Of a stretch of 64,000 nucleotides of DNA, positions 49,134 to 57,737 are shown piece after piece. This DNA is from Leucobacter sp042726155 (GTDB lineage: Bacteria > Actinomycetota > Actinomycetes > Actinomycetales > Microbacteriaceae), in NCBI RefSeq assembly GCF_042726155.1, contig NZ_JBHXHV010000001.1, forward strand, positions 310,001 to 374,000, read 5' to 3'. The notes below the pieces were generated by a model. The model saw only the letters and a list, made by a program, of their open reading frames with translations, had not been told where the DNA came from and did not search any database. Each line of letters opens with the position of its first letter. The stretch's first letter is position 1. The translations under genes were made by a program, and so were the position numbers.

Positions 49134-50287
49134 TTGGCGGCGGCGCGCAATTCAGTTCGGGATCGGCGCCCGGCGGCTGCTTCGATGTCGCGGTCGTGGG
49201 GTCCGGCATCGTCGGGCTCGGCGCCGCATACGCTGCTGTCAGGCGCGGGCTGAGCGTAGTCGTGATCGAGCGCGGCGCGCGCATCACGGGGGCGACCATC
49301 CGCAACTTCGGTCACCTCTGCATTGGCGCGCAGACGGGGGAGGCCCGCGGCTACGCCGACGCCGCCCGGGAGCTCTGGCTGCGGCTCGCGCGCGATGCCG
49401 GGTTCTGGCTGCGCGAGTCGGGCACGCTCATCGCGGCGCGGCACGACGACGAGTTCCGGCTGATCGAGGCGGCGGCAGCGGGTGGCGGGATCCGGCTGCT
49501 CGATGCCCAGGAACTTGCCGACGCCGCGCCCGTGGCGCCCGGGGTCGCGGTGGGAGGTGGCGTGATCGAGACCGATCTGCAGACTGACCCGCGTGTCGCA
49601 GCGGATCGTATCGCGGGGTTTCTCGCGGCGCGCGGCGTCGAGTTTCGCATGCGCACCTCAGCGACCGGCGTCTCGAGCGGGCGCGTCGACACCACGCGCG
49701 GCAGCGTCAGTGCGGGCACCGTCGTGGTCGCTGTTGGGCACGACATCGACCAGCTGCTGCCCCACGTCGCCGACGATGCCGAGGTAGAGCGCTGCGCGCT
49801 CGACATGATGCGCGTGCAGGCCGCGCTGCCGAAACCACTCGGGGCCCCGCTACTCACCGGATGGTCGCTCGTGCGGTACGGCCGGTTCGCGCGGTTGCCA
49901 GAGGCGGTGTTCGTGCGCGAGCACTTGCACCGCCAGCGGCCCGACCTCGCCGCGATCGACCTGAACCAGATGTACACGCAGCTGCCCGACGGCAGCCTGC
50001 TGCTCGGCGACACCCACGTGCGCGACAGCGTCGCCTCGCCTTTCCAGTCGGAGGACGCGCAGCAGGCCATTCTCGACGAGGCGAGCGCGCTGTTCGGCAT
50101 CGCGGCGCCGCGCGTCATTGAGCGGTGGCAGGGCGTGTACGCGAGCGCGCCGCGCGACTTCTTGCGCTGCGAACTGGATCCCGGCGTGTACGCGCTCGCC
50201 GTCACGACTGGGATCGGCATGACCTGCGGTCTCGGATTTGCCGAACACGTGGTCGCCGCCGCGACCGATATTTCTGCACCAGCTTGA
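49130..50287 (+). CDS. FAD-dependent oxidoreductase, phosphonate-associated (HpnW/TIGR03364-like)
   Basis: DAO-family flavoprotein, 385 residues. Dinucleotide motif VVGSGIVGLGAAYAAVRRG starts near residue 20. RNFGHLCIGAQTGEARGYADAARELW matches my memory of the phosphonate-linked TIGR03364 group, proposed to oxidise an aminophosphonate amine. It lies between the transporter and a PhnX-like hydrolase, which supports an amine-to-aldehyde step on aminoethylphosphonate or its N-methyl derivative (inference). ATG overlaps the phnE stop. Confidence 0.82.
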   Translation: MIGGGAQFSSGSAPGGCFDVAVVGSGIVGLGAAYAAVRRGLSVVVIERGARITGATIRNFGHLCIGAQTGEARGYADAARELWLRLARDAGFWLRESGTLIAARHDDEFRLIEAAAAGGGIRLLDAQELADAAPVAPGVAVGGGVIETDLQTDPRVAADRIAGFLAARGVEFRMRTSATGVSSGRVDTTRGSVSAGTVVVAVGHDIDQLLPHVADDAEVERCALDMMRVQAALPKPLGAPLLTGWSLVRYGRFARLPEAVFVREHLHRQRPDLAAIDLNQMYTQLPDGSLLLGDTHVRDSVASPFQSEDAQQAILDEASALFGIAAPRVIERWQGVYASAPRDFLRCELDPGVYALAVTTGIGMTCGLGFAEHVVAAATDISAPA

Positions 50288-50301
50288 GAACAGGATCTCC
50301 G

Positions 50302-51111
50302 ATGACTCTTCACCCAGCTCCCGCTGTATCAGCGCTCGCTCCGATCGAACTCGTTGTGCTCGACATGGCCGGCACCACCGTGCTCGACGACGGGGTCGTC
50401 GAGCTCGCCTTCACCCGCGCGAACGAGCGCACCGGCGTCGCGGCGAACATGCCGTGGGACGACGCCCTCAACTACGTGCGCCGCACCATGGGCCAGTCGA
50501 AAATCGACGTCTTCACGCACCTCGCTGGCGGCGACCTCGAGCTGGCGCACGAGGCGAACACCGCCTTCGAAACCGCCTACGGCGAACTCGTCGCTGAGCA
50601 CGGCGTCGAAGAGATTCCCGGCGCCGCCGACGTGATTGCCGAATTGCGCGACGCTGGCTTGAAAGTCGCGCTCACCACGGGCTTCGCGCCCGCGACGCGC
50701 GACGCCATTCTCGACGGGCTCGGCTGGCAATACCTCGTCGACGTGGCGCTCTCGCCCATTGACGCCGGCCGTGGTCGGCCGGCACCCGACCTCGTGCTGA
50801 CCGCCCTGATGCGCACCGACTCCCACTCGGTGGATCGCGTCGCGGTGATCGGGGACACGGCGAGCGATATCGCCTCGGGGCGCCGCGCCGGTGCCGGATT
50901 CGTCGCCGGCGTGCTCAGTGGCGCCCACGACCGCGCGACCCTGGAGGCCGCGGGTGCTGACGAGGTGCTCGAGGACGTGACGGCCCTGCGAGCCACGAGG
51001 CTGCTCCTCCCGACCGCGGTCTCACCCGCGCTCTCGCCCGCCCCCCAGCCCCAGCCCCAGCCCGTCGAGTCGCCCGTTCTGTCGTCGCAAATCGGCGCAT
51101 CAGCCTCGTGA
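50302..51111 (+). CDS. HAD-superfamily phosphonatase-like hydrolase (TIGR03351-like)
   Basis: HAD hydrolase, 269 residues, PhnX-related. Asp21 nucleophile in VVLDMAGTT (motif I), Thr in motif II (VALTTGFAPATR), and GDTASDIASGRRAG (motif IV). The cap segment YVRRTMGQSKIDVF aligns with the MGxxK stretch that carries the Schiff-base lysine of phosphonoacetaldehyde hydrolase, giving Lys66 the same role. The tail of the frame runs into the palindrome at 51077-51134, so the last residues may be derived from it. It overlaps a downstream frame but the next gene probably starts at 51192. Confidence 0.85.
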   Translation: MTLHPAPAVSALAPIELVVLDMAGTTVLDDGVVELAFTRANERTGVAANMPWDDALNYVRRTMGQSKIDVFTHLAGGDLELAHEANTAFETAYGELVAEHGVEEIPGAADVIAELRDAGLKVALTTGFAPATRDAILDGLGWQYLVDVALSPIDAGRGRPAPDLVLTALMRTDSHSVDRVAVIGDTASDIASGRRAGAGFVAGVLSGAHDRATLEAAGADEVLEDVTALRATRLLLPTAVSPALSPAPQPQPQPVESPVLSSQIGASAS

Positions 51112-51134
51112 AGGGATTGTTTGCGACGACAGAA
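51077..51134. repeat. 58-bp interspersed palindrome, family C copy 2
   Basis: Arms TTCTGTCGTCGCAAA (51077-51091) and TTTGCGACGACAGAA (51120-51134). It straddles the stop codon of the HAD gene; the length equals copy 1 at 44397-44454. Confidence 0.88.
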
Positions 51135-51191
51135 GAGGGGGATGTGGGCTCGGGGGACCGGGGCTCGGGGGACGGGGGCCCGGGAATTGGC

Positions 51192-52334
51192 ATGGTGTTT
51201 CTTGGGGGTGGTCTCGGGCACGAGGCGCGGGAGGTTGCGCACGTCGAGCTGGGGAACGCCGATGTGCTCGTGCGTGTGGAACTTGCGACTGTGTGCGGAT
51301 CCGACGTGCACACCGTGCTCGGGCACCGCGACGAGCCTGTCCCGCTCGTGCTCGGTCACGAGGCCGTCGCCCGCGTCGTGCGGGTGGGCGAAGCTGCGCG
51401 CTACGTCGACGGCACACCCGTGGCACTCGGTGACCGCGTCGTCTGGTCTATCTCCGTGCACTGCAGTGCGTGCGACCGGTGCGAACGCGGACTCACGCAG
51501 AAGTGTCGCACCCTGCGGAAGTACGGCCACACCCGCTTCGGCGCCCCCGCCTCAGGCACGTCAGCCTGGCAGCTGAGCGGCGGATTCGCGACGCACGTCC
51601 ACCTGCTCGCAGGCACTTCACTACTGCGGGTGGCGGAGGACGTGCCCGCGGCCGTACTTGCTCCGGCGGGCTGCGGGATCGCGACGGCCCACGCCGCGCT
51701 CGCCGCCGCGTCGCGCACGGTGCCGCTTGGCGTGGACGTGGGTGCGCCGGGTGGTCGGAGCTTCTCGGGAGTTTCTGGCATCTCCGTGCTCGTGACCGGT
51801 GCTGGGCTCATCGGGCTCGCGGTGACCGCGATGGCGACCGAGCGCGGTGCGGCCGTGACGGTGTCGGACCCGGACCCGGATCGGCGCGCGTGGGCCCGGC
51901 GATTCGGTGCCGCACACGTGGTCGATCCGCTCGCGCACGCGGGCGAGACGGCGGACTCCTCTGATCCGGGCGAATACGACGTCGTGATCGATGCCTCTGG
52001 GTCGCCCGCGGCGGTCGCGGCCGGGCTCGACGCCGTCGCGGTGGGTGGCGCGGTCGTCTGGGTGGGCAGCGTGTTTCCGGCGGACGCGGTGCCGGTGGTT
52101 CCCGAGCGGGTAGTGCGCGGACTCGTCACCATTACCGGGGTGCACAACTACGTCGCGTCAGACCTTGCGGGCGCCGTCGAGTTTCTGACGAGAAACTGGC
52201 GCGAGTATCCGTTCGCGGAGCTCGTCGGTGCAGAGTTCGACCTCGCCCAGATCGACGCGGCCGTGGCCCGCGCCGCTGAGCACCGCGAGGTGCGGGTGGG
52301 TGTGCGCCCGGGCTCGATGCCCCACCCTCGGTAA
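51192..52334 (+). CDS. Zinc-type alcohol dehydrogenase, phosphonate-associated (HpnZ/TIGR03366-like)
   Basis: MDR-family dehydrogenase, 380 residues. Catalytic zinc region VCGSDVHTVLGHRD and GHEAVARVV; structural-zinc cysteines CSACDRCERGLTQKC; Rossmann TGAGLIGLAV. It is like the alcohol dehydrogenase that accompanies HpnW and PhnX-like genes in putative phosphonate operons. The ATG at 51192 is chosen because an in-frame start 84 bases earlier lies in the palindrome and adds a Gly/Asp-rich leader. Role: oxidation or reduction of a phosphonate-derived alcohol or aldehyde (inference). Confidence 0.8.
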   Translation: MVFLGGGLGHEAREVAHVELGNADVLVRVELATVCGSDVHTVLGHRDEPVPLVLGHEAVARVVRVGEAARYVDGTPVALGDRVVWSISVHCSACDRCERGLTQKCRTLRKYGHTRFGAPASGTSAWQLSGGFATHVHLLAGTSLLRVAEDVPAAVLAPAGCGIATAHAALAAASRTVPLGVDVGAPGGRSFSGVSGISVLVTGAGLIGLAVTAMATERGAAVTVSDPDPDRRAWARRFGAAHVVDPLAHAGETADSSDPGEYDVVIDASGSPAAVAAGLDAVAVGGAVVWVGSVFPADAVPVVPERVVRGLVTITGVHNYVASDLAGAVEFLTRNWREYPFAELVGAEFDLAQIDAAVARAAEHREVRVGVRPGSMPHPR

Positions 52335-52336
52335 GA

Positions 52337-52390
52337 GATTCGCCTTCGGTGAGGTGGCTCGCAGAAGAAGGAGCGCACCGAAGCCGAATC
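52337..52390. repeat. 54-bp palindrome after the HpnZ-like gene
   Basis: Arms GATTCGCCTTCGGTG (52337-52351) and CACCGAAGCCGAATC (52376-52390), one mismatch. It lies between convergent genes; CCTCACCGAA at 52391-52400 repeats an inner segment. Confidence 0.8.
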
Positions 52391-52425
52391 CCTCACCGAA
52401 CGGGGGCCCTGAAGTGGCTGTGTAG

Positions 52426-52899
52426 TTAGAGGTCGGTGCGGGCGTGATCCGGCATCGCCTTGATCATGTTGCTCATGCGCATCGTGCAGCATCGCCGCCC
52501 CTGGTCATCGGTCACCACGATCTCGTGCACCGCGAGGCTGCCGCCGAGATGCACGGGAGTGCACACCGCAGTGACGTACCCCTCGGTCGCCGATCGGGTG
52601 TGGGTCGCGTTGATGTCGACGCCGACCGCGAGGCGGCCTGGCCCGGCGTGCAGGTTCGCAGCGAGCGATCCGAGCGTCTCGCCGAGCACCACGTAGGCGC
52701 CGCCGTGCAGAAAGCCGACCGTCTGCCGATTGCCGAGCACCGGCATGCGCCCCACAGTGCGCTCGACGGTGAACTCGAGAAACTCGATCCCCATGGCTTT
52801 CGCCAGTTCGCCGGCGCCATTCTCAGCGACCCAGTTGCCTGCGCCGCCAGCCCCGCTGACGCCGCCTACGTTGCCAGCGCCGGTGTCAGCGCCGGTCAC
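52426..52899 (-). CDS. PaaI/YbgC-type hotdog thioesterase
   Basis: Hotdog-fold acyl-CoA thioesterase-like protein, 157 residues. GFLHGGAYVVLGETLGSLAANL is the characteristic HGG block; the remainder (GYVTAVCTPVHLGGSLAVHEIVV) supports a 1,4-dihydroxy-2-naphthoyl-CoA/PaaI-like fold. The first about 20 residues are a Gly-rich extension. It is coupled to the enoyl-CoA hydratase gene (GTGA overlap) and is the last gene of the minus-strand paa cluster. It may supply the thioesterase proofreading function together with paaI at 57738. Confidence 0.85.
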   Translation of the reverse strand: MTGADTGAGNVGGVSGAGGAGNWVAENGAGELAKAMGIEFLEFTVERTVGRMPVLGNRQTVGFLHGGAYVVLGETLGSLAANLHAGPGRLAVGVDINATHTRSATEGYVTAVCTPVHLGGSLAVHEIVVTDDQGRRCCTMRMSNMIKAMPDHARTDL

Positions 52900-53693
52900 G
52901 AGCGCGCCTCGCCGCGGCCGCCGGTGAAGACCGGTCGCCGCTTCTGCTGAAACGCTGCGAAACCCTCGCGGTAGTCGTCGGTGTCGCAGAGCGCTGCCTG
53001 CACGCGCGTCTCCGCGGCCATCGAGTCCCAGAGGCCAATGCGCTCGTCGCGAAGCGAAGCGACCAGAGCCTTCGACGCGAGAAACGCCTCGGTCGCTCCC
53101 TGCGCCGCGCTCGCCGCAGCGGCACGGGTCGCTTCGAGCACATCAGCGTCGGGGAACGACCGCGAGAACAGTCCGGCGACGACCGCCTCAGATCCCGACA
53201 TCAGGCGCCCCGTGTAGATCAGGTCGAGCGTGCGGTGCGCGCCGAGCCGCTCGAAGAACAGTGCGTGCCCACCGGAGTCGAGCGTCGCGCCGAGATTCGC
53301 GAAGGGGCTGCCGATCTTCGCCGACTCAGCCACGTACACGACGTCGGTCGCGATGAGCAGGCCGAGCCCGACACCGAGGCACGCGCCCTGTGCCGCGGCG
53401 AACGTCGGGGCAGGGAAACGGCTCATGCGTTCGAGCAGCGGCTGCACGAGCCCGTCGAGGTATCCGAGCACGTCATCGGTGCGCGGGTCGACGCCCGAGA
53501 TATCGCGCCCGGCGCAGAACGCGCGGCCGTCACCGCGCAGCACGAGCGCCCGAACGCGCTGCCGTTCGGCCTCGTCGTAGGCTTCGGCGAGCTCGCGGAT
53601 ATCGGCGGGAGCGAGCGCGTTCAGGCGATCCGGCGCAGCGAGCGTGATTTCGGCGACGCCGTCGGAGATGGCGAGAGTGACCGTGCGATTCAT
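52896..53693 (-). CDS. Enoyl-CoA hydratase/isomerase family protein (PaaG/PaaF type)
   Basis: Crotonase-fold enzyme, 265 residues: FCAGRDISGVDP (oxyanion loop), AAQGACLGVGLGLLIATDVVYVAESAKIGSPFANLGATLDSGG, with the region around residue 133-145 carrying catalytic positions. LGATLDSGGH resembles PaaG, the ring-1,2-epoxyphenylacetyl-CoA isomerase, but PaaF cannot be excluded. ATG 53693; a long frame continues upstream only as a shadow. Part of the phenylacetate cluster. Confidence 0.85.
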   Translation of the reverse strand: MNRTVTLAISDGVAEITLAAPDRLNALAPADIRELAEAYDEAERQRVRALVLRGDGRAFCAGRDISGVDPRTDDVLGYLDGLVQPLLERMSRFPAPTFAAAQGACLGVGLGLLIATDVVYVAESAKIGSPFANLGATLDSGGHALFFERLGAHRTLDLIYTGRLMSGSEAVVAGLFSRSFPDADVLEATRAAAASAAQGATEAFLASKALVASLRDERIGLWDSMAAETRVQAALCDTDDYREGFAAFQQKRRPVFTGGRGEARS

Positions 53694-53710
53694 GCGGGGC
53701 TCCGATCGGG

Positions 53711-54814
53711 TTACGCGTCGTAGTCGACGACCACGCGGTCGGACTGCGGATGGGATTGGCAGGTGAGCACGTAGCCGCGGTCGATCTCGTCGGACTCGAG
53801 CGCGTAATTCTCGGTCATCGAGACCGAACCGGTGACGACGCGGGCGCGACAGGTGCCGCAGACTCCGCCCGCGCAGGCGAACGGCACATCGCTGCGCACG
53901 CGAAGCGCCGCGTTCAGGATCGTCTCGTGCGCGCTGACCGGGCTCTCGACCGAGGCCGAAGTGCCGTCGAGCGTGAAATCGATGGTCACGGTTTGCTCGC
54001 CCGTGCGCAGCTCGACGGGGCGCGCCCGCGTCGGCGCCGGCTCCCCGGTTGAGAAGAGTTCGAAGCGGACGTGCGACGGGTCGACGCCGTGTTCCGCGAG
54101 CAGGTCGCGGCAGAGCTGTACGAGTTCGAATGGGCCGCACAGCACCCACTCGTCGGCCATCGCAACCGGAATCACCGTCTGCAAGATGGTGCGCATTCGC
54201 TCCTCGTCGAGGCGGCCAGACATGATCGGGGCCGAACGCTGCTCGCGCGAGAGCACGTGGTGAATGGCGAAGCGCGTCGGAAAGCGGTCTTTCAGGTCGG
54301 CGAGCTCCTCGACGAACATTACGTCGAGCGACGAGCGATTCGTGAACAGCAGGTCGAACCTGCTGGTCTCGCTGCGGGTCAGCACCCGGTGCGCCATCGT
54401 GATAATCGGAGTGATGCCAGAACCCGCCGCGATGCCGACGACGTGCCGTCCGTCGAGTTCTTCGAGGTTCGAGGTGAACGCCCCCTGCGGGGTCATTACC
54501 TGCAGCGTGTCACCCGCGCGCAACGACTCGTTCGCCCAGCTTGAGAAGCGGCCGCCGAGGTCCCGCTTGATCGCCACGGAGATGCGGCCGGGCGTCGGCG
54601 GGCGGCAAATGGAATAGGAGCGGCGCAGATCTTCGCCGTCGAGGGTGGTGCGTAGCGCGAGGTACTGACCCGCGAGGTATGTGAACTCCGGTGCGAGCTC
54701 GCCGGGCACGTCGAACGTGACCTCAACGCTCGATTCGGTGAGGGCGCGCACCTCGGCAACACGCAGTTCGTGGAACGTCGCGCGCTTCTTTGCGCTGAGA
54801 TTGATGGCGGCCAT
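53711..54814 (-). CDS. paaE: 1,2-phenylacetyl-CoA epoxidase reductase subunit
   Basis: PaaE, 367 residues: FAD-binding barrel (RRSYSICRPPTPG), NAD domain (GIAAGSGITPIITM) and C-terminal plant-type 2Fe-2S domain (CAGGVCGTCRARVV, with a fourth Cys in the terminal LTCQSHP). It passes electrons from NAD(P)H to the PaaABC di-iron oxygenase. ATG follows GGAGCACC. Order paaA-B-C-D-E is canonical. Confidence 0.95.
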   Translation of the reverse strand: MAAINLSAKKRATFHELRVAEVRALTESSVEVTFDVPGELAPEFTYLAGQYLALRTTLDGEDLRRSYSICRPPTPGRISVAIKRDLGGRFSSWANESLRAGDTLQVMTPQGAFTSNLEELDGRHVVGIAAGSGITPIITMAHRVLTRSETSRFDLLFTNRSSLDVMFVEELADLKDRFPTRFAIHHVLSREQRSAPIMSGRLDEERMRTILQTVIPVAMADEWVLCGPFELVQLCRDLLAEHGVDPSHVRFELFSTGEPAPTRARPVELRTGEQTVTIDFTLDGTSASVESPVSAHETILNAALRVRSDVPFACAGGVCGTCRARVVTGSVSMTENYALESDEIDRGYVLTCQSHPQSDRVVVDYDA

Positions 54815-54850
54815 GGTGCTCCTTCGGCGGAACCGGTGGGTACGTGGTCT

Positions 54851-55360
54851 CTAGTGAACTTTGAAGTAGTCGAAGGGTTCGAGGCAGTCGCGGCACTCGT
54901 AGAGCGCCTTGCACGACGTTGATCCGAAGCGGGCGATTTCTCGCGTGTGCGTCGAGTGGCAGCGCGGGCACTTCACCGCGAGTGACACCGAGATGGGGCC
55001 CTGATGCGCTGCGGCGCGGAAGTTCGGCGGTGCGATGCCGTACGCCTCGAGTTTGCGCTTGCCGTCGTCTGTCATCCAGTCGGTAGTCCAGGCGGGGCTG
55101 AGCGTCGTGTCGACCCGCACGCGGTCGTACCCGGCCTCGCGCAACCTCGAGGTGACGTCGGCCCGCATCTGGTCGATCGCGGGGCAGCCAGAGTAGGTCG
55201 GCGTGAGCACGACCCGCACCTCGGTGTCTGCGGTGACGACGGAGCGGAGCACGCCCAGGTCTTCGATGGTAAGCACGGGCACCTCGGGATCCGGCACCTG
55301 CGCCGCGATATCCCACGCCCGCGCCGCCTCGGTGTCTGCCGGGCGCAGTGCGGTTACCAT
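54851..55360 (-). CDS. paaD: Phenylacetate-CoA epoxidase assembly protein
   Basis: PaaD, 169 residues, MIP18/DUF59-like domain (IAAQVPDPEVPVLTIEDLGVLR, TPTYSGCPAIDQM) and a C-terminal zinc-type ribbon (CPRCHS...CKALYECRDC). It is thought to assist iron-sulphur or di-iron assembly of PaaABC(E). ATG 55360 overlaps the paaC stop by seven bases; longer frames exist upstream only as read-through of paaC. Confidence 0.94.
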   Translation of the reverse strand: MVTALRPADTEAARAWDIAAQVPDPEVPVLTIEDLGVLRSVVTADTEVRVVLTPTYSGCPAIDQMRADVTSRLREAGYDRVRVDTTLSPAWTTDWMTDDGKRKLEAYGIAPPNFRAAAHQGPISVSLAVKCPRCHSTHTREIARFGSTSCKALYECRDCLEPFDYFKVH

Positions 55361-56244
55361 GACGCGTCCGGGTGACGGCGGGGAAGCCACTGCATCTCCG
55401 CGAGAATGTAACCGAGCCGGGTGCTGTGCTCGCCCGCTCGACCGCGCGCAAGCGCGGGCTGCACGTCGGGCGTCTCAAGCTCTGCCTCGGCGAGGACGGT
55501 GCCGACGGTGCGGTCGAAACCGGCGCGAAGGGCGCTCGGGCGGGCGGCGACTCCGGCGATACCGCTGCCTCCGGCGACATCTGTGCCACTGGCGGCACCC
55601 GCGAGCGAGTCGCTCAGCGCGTCGTCGGCGAACAGCTCATCGACGTGCGGCCAGACGTCACGCAGCGACACCGTGATGCGGCCGCGCGATTCGTCGGTGC
55701 CGAGTGCGAGCCGAATGATCCACTGCGAGGCGTGGTCGAGGTGATAGCGCACCTCGCGCTCGGCCTTGCCCGCGATCGCGCGGAGCGTCGCATCGCTGCT
55801 CTGCTGCAGCTCGCGGTAGAGCTCCGCCTGGTACGCCGAGAACACGAACTGACGGGCGATCGTGTCGCCGTAGTGCCCGTTCGGCTGCTCGACGAGCCAG
55901 CAGTTGCGAAACTCGGGTTCGTCGCGCCAGAACGCGAGATCGTCTTCGCTGCGACCGGAGGCGCTGCCCGCGTAGTGCAGCAGCGAGCGAGCGTGGCCGA
56001 GCAGATCGAGCGCGATGTTACTCAGCGCCAGATCCTCTTCGAGCTCGGGCCCGCGGGAGACCCACCAGCCGAGCTGCTGGGCGAGAATGAGCGCGTCGTC
56101 GCCGAGGCGCAGGGCGTACTCAGCGACCTCGGGTGGTGCGATTTCGCCAGCTCCGGTCAGCTCATCTGAGAGCTCCAGGTCGTCGACGCTGACGTCGCCG
56201 TGGTGATCGACCGACTCAGCGTGCGTGTCTACGGTTCCGCTCAC
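55354..56244 (-). CDS. paaC: 1,2-phenylacetyl-CoA epoxidase structural subunit
   Basis: PaaC, 296 residues, ferritin-like fold without the di-iron ligands, pairing with PaaA. LGDDALILAQQLGWWVSRGPELEEDLALSNIALDLLGHARSLL and YHLDHASQWIIRLALGTDES are typical. The first about 35 acidic residues (HAESVDHHGDVSVDDLELSD) are an unusual extension. Overlaps paaB by four bases. Confidence 0.95.
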   Translation of the reverse strand: MSGTVDTHAESVDHHGDVSVDDLELSDELTGAGEIAPPEVAEYALRLGDDALILAQQLGWWVSRGPELEEDLALSNIALDLLGHARSLLHYAGSASGRSEDDLAFWRDEPEFRNCWLVEQPNGHYGDTIARQFVFSAYQAELYRELQQSSDATLRAIAGKAEREVRYHLDHASQWIIRLALGTDESRGRITVSLRDVWPHVDELFADDALSDSLAGAASGTDVAGGSGIAGVAARPSALRAGFDRTVGTVLAEAELETPDVQPALARGRAGEHSTRLGYILAEMQWLPRRHPDASW

Positions 56245-56546
56245 AGGTGCTTCACCCCCTCGGCGCGCGAGTAATACACGGCGTGACGGAAGTTCTTACC
56301 GGCGGGAGATTCAAAGAAGACGCCCTTGGAGTCTGGGTCGCTCGTCGTGATCGCCGCTGCTGGCACCACCCAGATCGAGACGCCCTCGTGGCGTCTGGTG
56401 TAGAGGTCACGGGCGTTGCGCAGCGCCATAGCCTCGTCTGGGGCGTGCAACGAACCCGCGTGCACGTGGCTGAGGCCACGGTTGGCGCGAATGAACACCT
56501 CCCACAGTGGCCAGGACTCGGTGCCCATCTCTCCGGGTGTCGACAT
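56241..56546 (-). CDS. paaB: 1,2-phenylacetyl-CoA epoxidase subunit
   Basis: PaaB, 101 residues: WPLWEVFIRANRGLSHVHAGSLHAPDEAMALRNARDLYTRR is the classical core. It stabilises the PaaAC complex. ATG 56546 follows GGAGACGAAG; its stop overlaps paaC. Confidence 0.95.
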   Translation of the reverse strand: MSTPGEMGTESWPLWEVFIRANRGLSHVHAGSLHAPDEAMALRNARDLYTRRHEGVSIWVVPAAAITTSDPDSKGVFFESPAGKNFRHAVYYSRAEGVKHL

Positions 56547-56587
56547 CTTCGTCTCCTTGTACGTACTGCTCGTGAATGTGGGCGGCG

Positions 56588-57556
56588 TTAGGCCGCGAAG
56601 CGGCGACGATCCTGCGTCTTCTGCGCGTAGGCCGCCGCGGCCTCGCGCACCCAGGCGCCGTCATCGTGAGCCTGACGCCGGTGGCGCAGACGCTCGGCGT
56701 TCGCGGGGCCGCGACCGGCGAGCACCGCTTCGAACTCTGACCAGTCGATCTCGCCCATGATCCACTGCCCCGTGGTCTCGTCGTAGCGCAGGTCGGCGTC
56801 GGGGCACTCCAGCCCGAGCGCCTCGAACTGCGGCACGCACATGCCGACGAACCGCTGACGCAGCTCGTCATTCGAGAACCGCTTGATCTTCCAGGCCATC
56901 GACTGCGCCGAGTTCGGCGACGCGTCGTCGCTCGGGCCGAACATCATGAGCGACGGCCAGTACCAGCGGTTCACGGCGTCTTGAGCCATCTGCTTCTGCT
57001 CTGGGGTGCCGTGCGAGAGCTCGTAGAGAATCTCGAACCCCTGCCGCTGGTGGAACGACTCCTCTTTGCAGATGCGCACCATTGCGCGGCCGTACGGACC
57101 GTACGACGCGCGGCAGAGCGGCACCTGATTGCAGATCGCGGCGCCGTCGACGAGCCAGCCGATGGCGCCCATGTCGGCCCACGTCGGGGTGTGGTAGTTG
57201 AAGATCGACGAATAGCGGGCGCGGCCGGCGATCAGCGCGTCGGTCATTTCTTCGCGCGTGATGCCGAGGGTCTGGGCCGCTGAGTAGAGATAGAGCCCGT
57301 GCCCTGCCTCGTCTTGCACCTTGGCGATCAGAATTGACTTGCGCTTCAGGCTGGGCGCGCGCGTGATCCAGTTCGCCTCTGGCTGCATACCGATGATCTC
57401 GGAGTGCGCGTGCTGCGAGATCTGCCGAATCAGGGTGCGCCGGTACTTCTCGGGCATCCAGTCGCGCGGCTCGATGCGCTGTTCGGCGGCGATCAGCGCA
57501 TCGAAGCGCTCCTGCTCGGCCGCCTCGGTCAGTGCGTCAGGTGCCGTCGCTGCCAT
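56588..57556 (-). CDS. paaA: 1,2-phenylacetyl-CoA epoxidase catalytic subunit
   Basis: PaaA, 322 residues, catalytic di-iron oxygenase subunit. Metal-ligand blocks DEAGHGLYLY and KEESFHQRQGFEIL are intact; YHTPTWADMGAIGWLVDGAAICNQVPLCRASYGPYGRAM is a hallmark. ATG 57556 follows AAGGAGGCACC (very strong site); upstream in-frame ATG 57592 is less likely. First gene of the minus-strand paaABCDE operon. Confidence 0.96.
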   Translation of the reverse strand: MAATAPDALTEAAEQERFDALIAAEQRIEPRDWMPEKYRRTLIRQISQHAHSEIIGMQPEANWITRAPSLKRKSILIAKVQDEAGHGLYLYSAAQTLGITREEMTDALIAGRARYSSIFNYHTPTWADMGAIGWLVDGAAICNQVPLCRASYGPYGRAMVRICKEESFHQRQGFEILYELSHGTPEQKQMAQDAVNRWYWPSLMMFGPSDDASPNSAQSMAWKIKRFSNDELRQRFVGMCVPQFEALGLECPDADLRYDETTGQWIMGEIDWSEFEAVLAGRGPANAERLRHRRQAHDDGAWVREAAAAYAQKTQDRRRFAA

Positions 57557-57648
57557 CTGGTGCCTCCTTGCGTCGGTGCGTGAGTGGGTCACATCGCGGT
57601 TGGTCTCGCCATGTGCGGACCTGTGGTGGTAGAGTTCCCAGTGGAATT

Positions 57649-57670
57649 ACTGACCGACCATTCAGTCAGT
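57649..57670. promoter_or_regulatory. PaaR-type operator
   Basis: 22-bp dyad with arms ACTGACCG (57649-57656) and CAGTCAGT (57663-57670), resembling the ACTnACCG...CGGTnAGT pattern recalled for actinobacterial PaaR. It lies between the divergent paaA and paaI starts, 93 bases from the paaA start. Confidence 0.7.
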
Positions 57671-57737
57671 ATACGCACCCCGAGTCGCATCCGCAAAGAG
57701 GACCGCGGCTCACCGATTCGACGCAATGGAGCGCCAC

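Noticed and set aside
51108..51191. Longer N-terminus of the HpnZ-like dehydrogenase
   Set aside because: It would be a Gly/Asp-rich leader read through a palindromic element; the family fold begins just after ATG 51192.
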